Source of the DNA: Cellulomonas_A sp047229345
Lineage (GTDB): Bacteria; Actinomycetota; Actinomycetes; Actinomycetales; Cellulomonadaceae
Direction: 5' to 3'
Length of the DNA: 64,000 bases
Assembly (NCBI RefSeq): GCF_047229345.1
Contig: NZ_JBFTER010000003.1
Coordinates: forward strand, 25,574 to 89,573
Of the stretch, positions 63,288 through 64,000 are shown piece after piece; positions within the stretch are counted from its first letter, which is position 1, and every line of letters begins with the position of its first letter. Below the pieces are notes generated by a model, which saw only the letters and a list, made by a program, of their open reading frames with translations, was not told the origin of the DNA and ran no database searches. The translations under genes were made by a program, and so were the position numbers.

Positions 63288-64000
63288 GTGAGCCCCTTCA
63301 GGACGGCGAGGCGCAGGCGCAGGAGGGACGAGGCGTCCTCCGCGAGGTCGGGCTGGTCGAGCAGCGCGGCGGCGGAGGCGCGCTCGAGCTCGACCTGCGC
63401 CGCCGCCCGGTCCGCGAGCTCGTCCCGCAGCACGTCGCGCGCCCAGGTCCCCGCGTCGCCCAGCAGGTCCTCGAGCAGGAAGCGCGCGGGCTCGAGCCCT
63501 GCGGCCGCGGCGAGCGCGACCGCGGCGATGCCCTGCTCGCCGAGAGCGCGCTCCGCGAGCTCGGCGCGCCGGGCCGCCCGCGCGAGGTCCTTGGCGCTGC
63601 GCAGGTCGGCCGTGTCCCGTCCCTCGCCGCGCGCACGTGCGAGCGCCGCGCGCACGATCACGGGCGCCTCGTCGACCCAGTCGCGTGCGGAGCGGTCCGC
63701 CGCGGCCACGCGGGCGTCCTTGCGCTCCTGCGCCGGCCAGAGCGCCTCGACCGACGGACCGCCCACCGGTGCTCCGGCGCCGGTCAGGCGGGTGCGCAGG
63801 AGCCGCTCGGCCTGGGCACCGGCAGCCGTCAGGTTCGCGGCGGCCGACCGGGTCAGGTCGCGGCCGAGCGGGGCGACGGCCTCCTCCCGGCGCCGGCCCG
63901 CGCGCCGCGAGCGGTGCACCCGGCCCGACGAGCGCACGACGTCGGCCAGCGGGCCGCCCGCAGCGGTCAGCTCGGCCCACCGGGCACGCACCGCACCGTC
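63284..64000 (-). CDS. C-terminal part of a probable dynamin-type GTPase, first gene of pair 2 (truncated by window)
   Basis: The reading frame is open to the window edge; the visible 238 residues are the C-terminal part. They are helical and Ala/Arg/Leu-rich (RDTADLRSAKDLARAARRAELAERALGEQG, in parts) without a GTPase motif, which should lie beyond the edge. Position before, and ATGA coupling to, a membrane GTPase mirrors pair 1. The dynamin call is inference from this context. Confidence 0.6.
   Translation of the reverse strand, partial: DGAVRARWAELTAAGGPLADVVRSSGRVHRSRRAGRRREEAVAPLGRDLTRSAAANLTAAGAQAERLLRTRLTGAGAPVGGPSVEALWPAQERKDARVAAADRSARDWVDEAPVIVRAALARARGEGRDTADLRSAKDLARAARRAELAERALGEQGIAAVALAAAAGLEPARFLLEDLLGDAGTWARDVLRDELADRAAAQVELERASAAALLDQPDLAEDASSLLRLRLAVLKGLT

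Overview
The window is about 64 kb of very GC-rich chromosomal DNA with tightly packed genes. Starts are frequently GTG and stop/start overlaps (ATGA, GTGA) are common. Gene content points to an actinobacterium: coenzyme F420 biosynthesis plus F420-type oxidoreductases, a mycothiol-linked Rv2466c-type oxidoreductase, paired ClpP1/ClpP2 with ClpX and trigger factor, an Rv2629-like protein, an Eis-like acetyltransferase, and the neighbourhood rpiB / Rv2466c-like / pepN / glbO / ettA / ssb that recalls the order Rv2448c-Rv2478c in Mycobacterium tuberculosis. Codon use and gene repertoire suggest Micrococcales (Cellulomonas-like), but this is inference. I saw no transposase, integrase, prophage, rRNA or CRISPR array; the region looks like core chromosome with a few lineage-specific inserts.

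Layout. 1-3.6 kb: F420 genes cofD (+) and an F420-oxidoreductase-cofE-cofC operon (-). 3.8-11 kb: valS, a polar amino-acid ABC importer, and a long-chain acyl-CoA ligase. 11-17.5 kb (all minus): Rv2629-like protein, chorismate mutase, clpX, clpP2, clpP1, tig. 17.7-20.3 kb: tRNA-Pro, tRNA-Gly, a divergent lysG/lysE pair and an SGNH hydrolase. 20.3-21.7 kb: a predicted cyclic-di-GMP-I riboswitch ahead of a secreted beta-helix protein. 21.8-32.3 kb: a sulfur block in which two separate transcription units, cysK-cysE and an ssu-type ABC transporter-acs-metY-CoA-binding operon, each begin with a short cysteine-rich leader ORF. An Rv3520c-type LLM oxidoreductase lies between them. 32.4-35.8 kb: alkyltransferase-like protein, membrane SpoIIE-type phosphatase, Eis-like GNAT, rpiB. 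36-50 kb: M13 peptidase, Rv2466c-like protein, pepN, malQ, a pilin-leader/metallopeptidase hybrid with a lipoprotein, an S9 peptidase, MscS. 50-55 kb: orphan PTS IIB, glbO, tesB, topoisomerase IB, a two-domain SDR/DUF2867 protein, a 4HBT thioesterase. 55-64 kb (all minus): two tandem dynamin-type GTPase pairs flanking ettA and ssb; the last one runs off the window.

How it fits together. The strongest regulatory theme is cysteine-responsive control of sulfur assimilation. The two leader ORFs with clustered Cys codons, each in a long 5' leader with downstream hairpins and near-palindromic promoter operators, suggest that sulfur uptake (sulfonates), acetyl activation (acs), and both Cys (cysK/cysE) and Met-branch (metY) synthesis share one attenuation logic. 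A second theme is that many genes have a TANNNT-like -10 box 6-8 nt before the start codon, which implies leaderless transcripts. The most unusual protein is the 352-aa product at 44.5 kb, which joins a Flp-type prepilin leader, two copies of a PWHC-W-FGIGC motif and an HEANH metallopeptidase-like domain. All functional calls are by reading the translated sequence and family knowledge; no database search was run.
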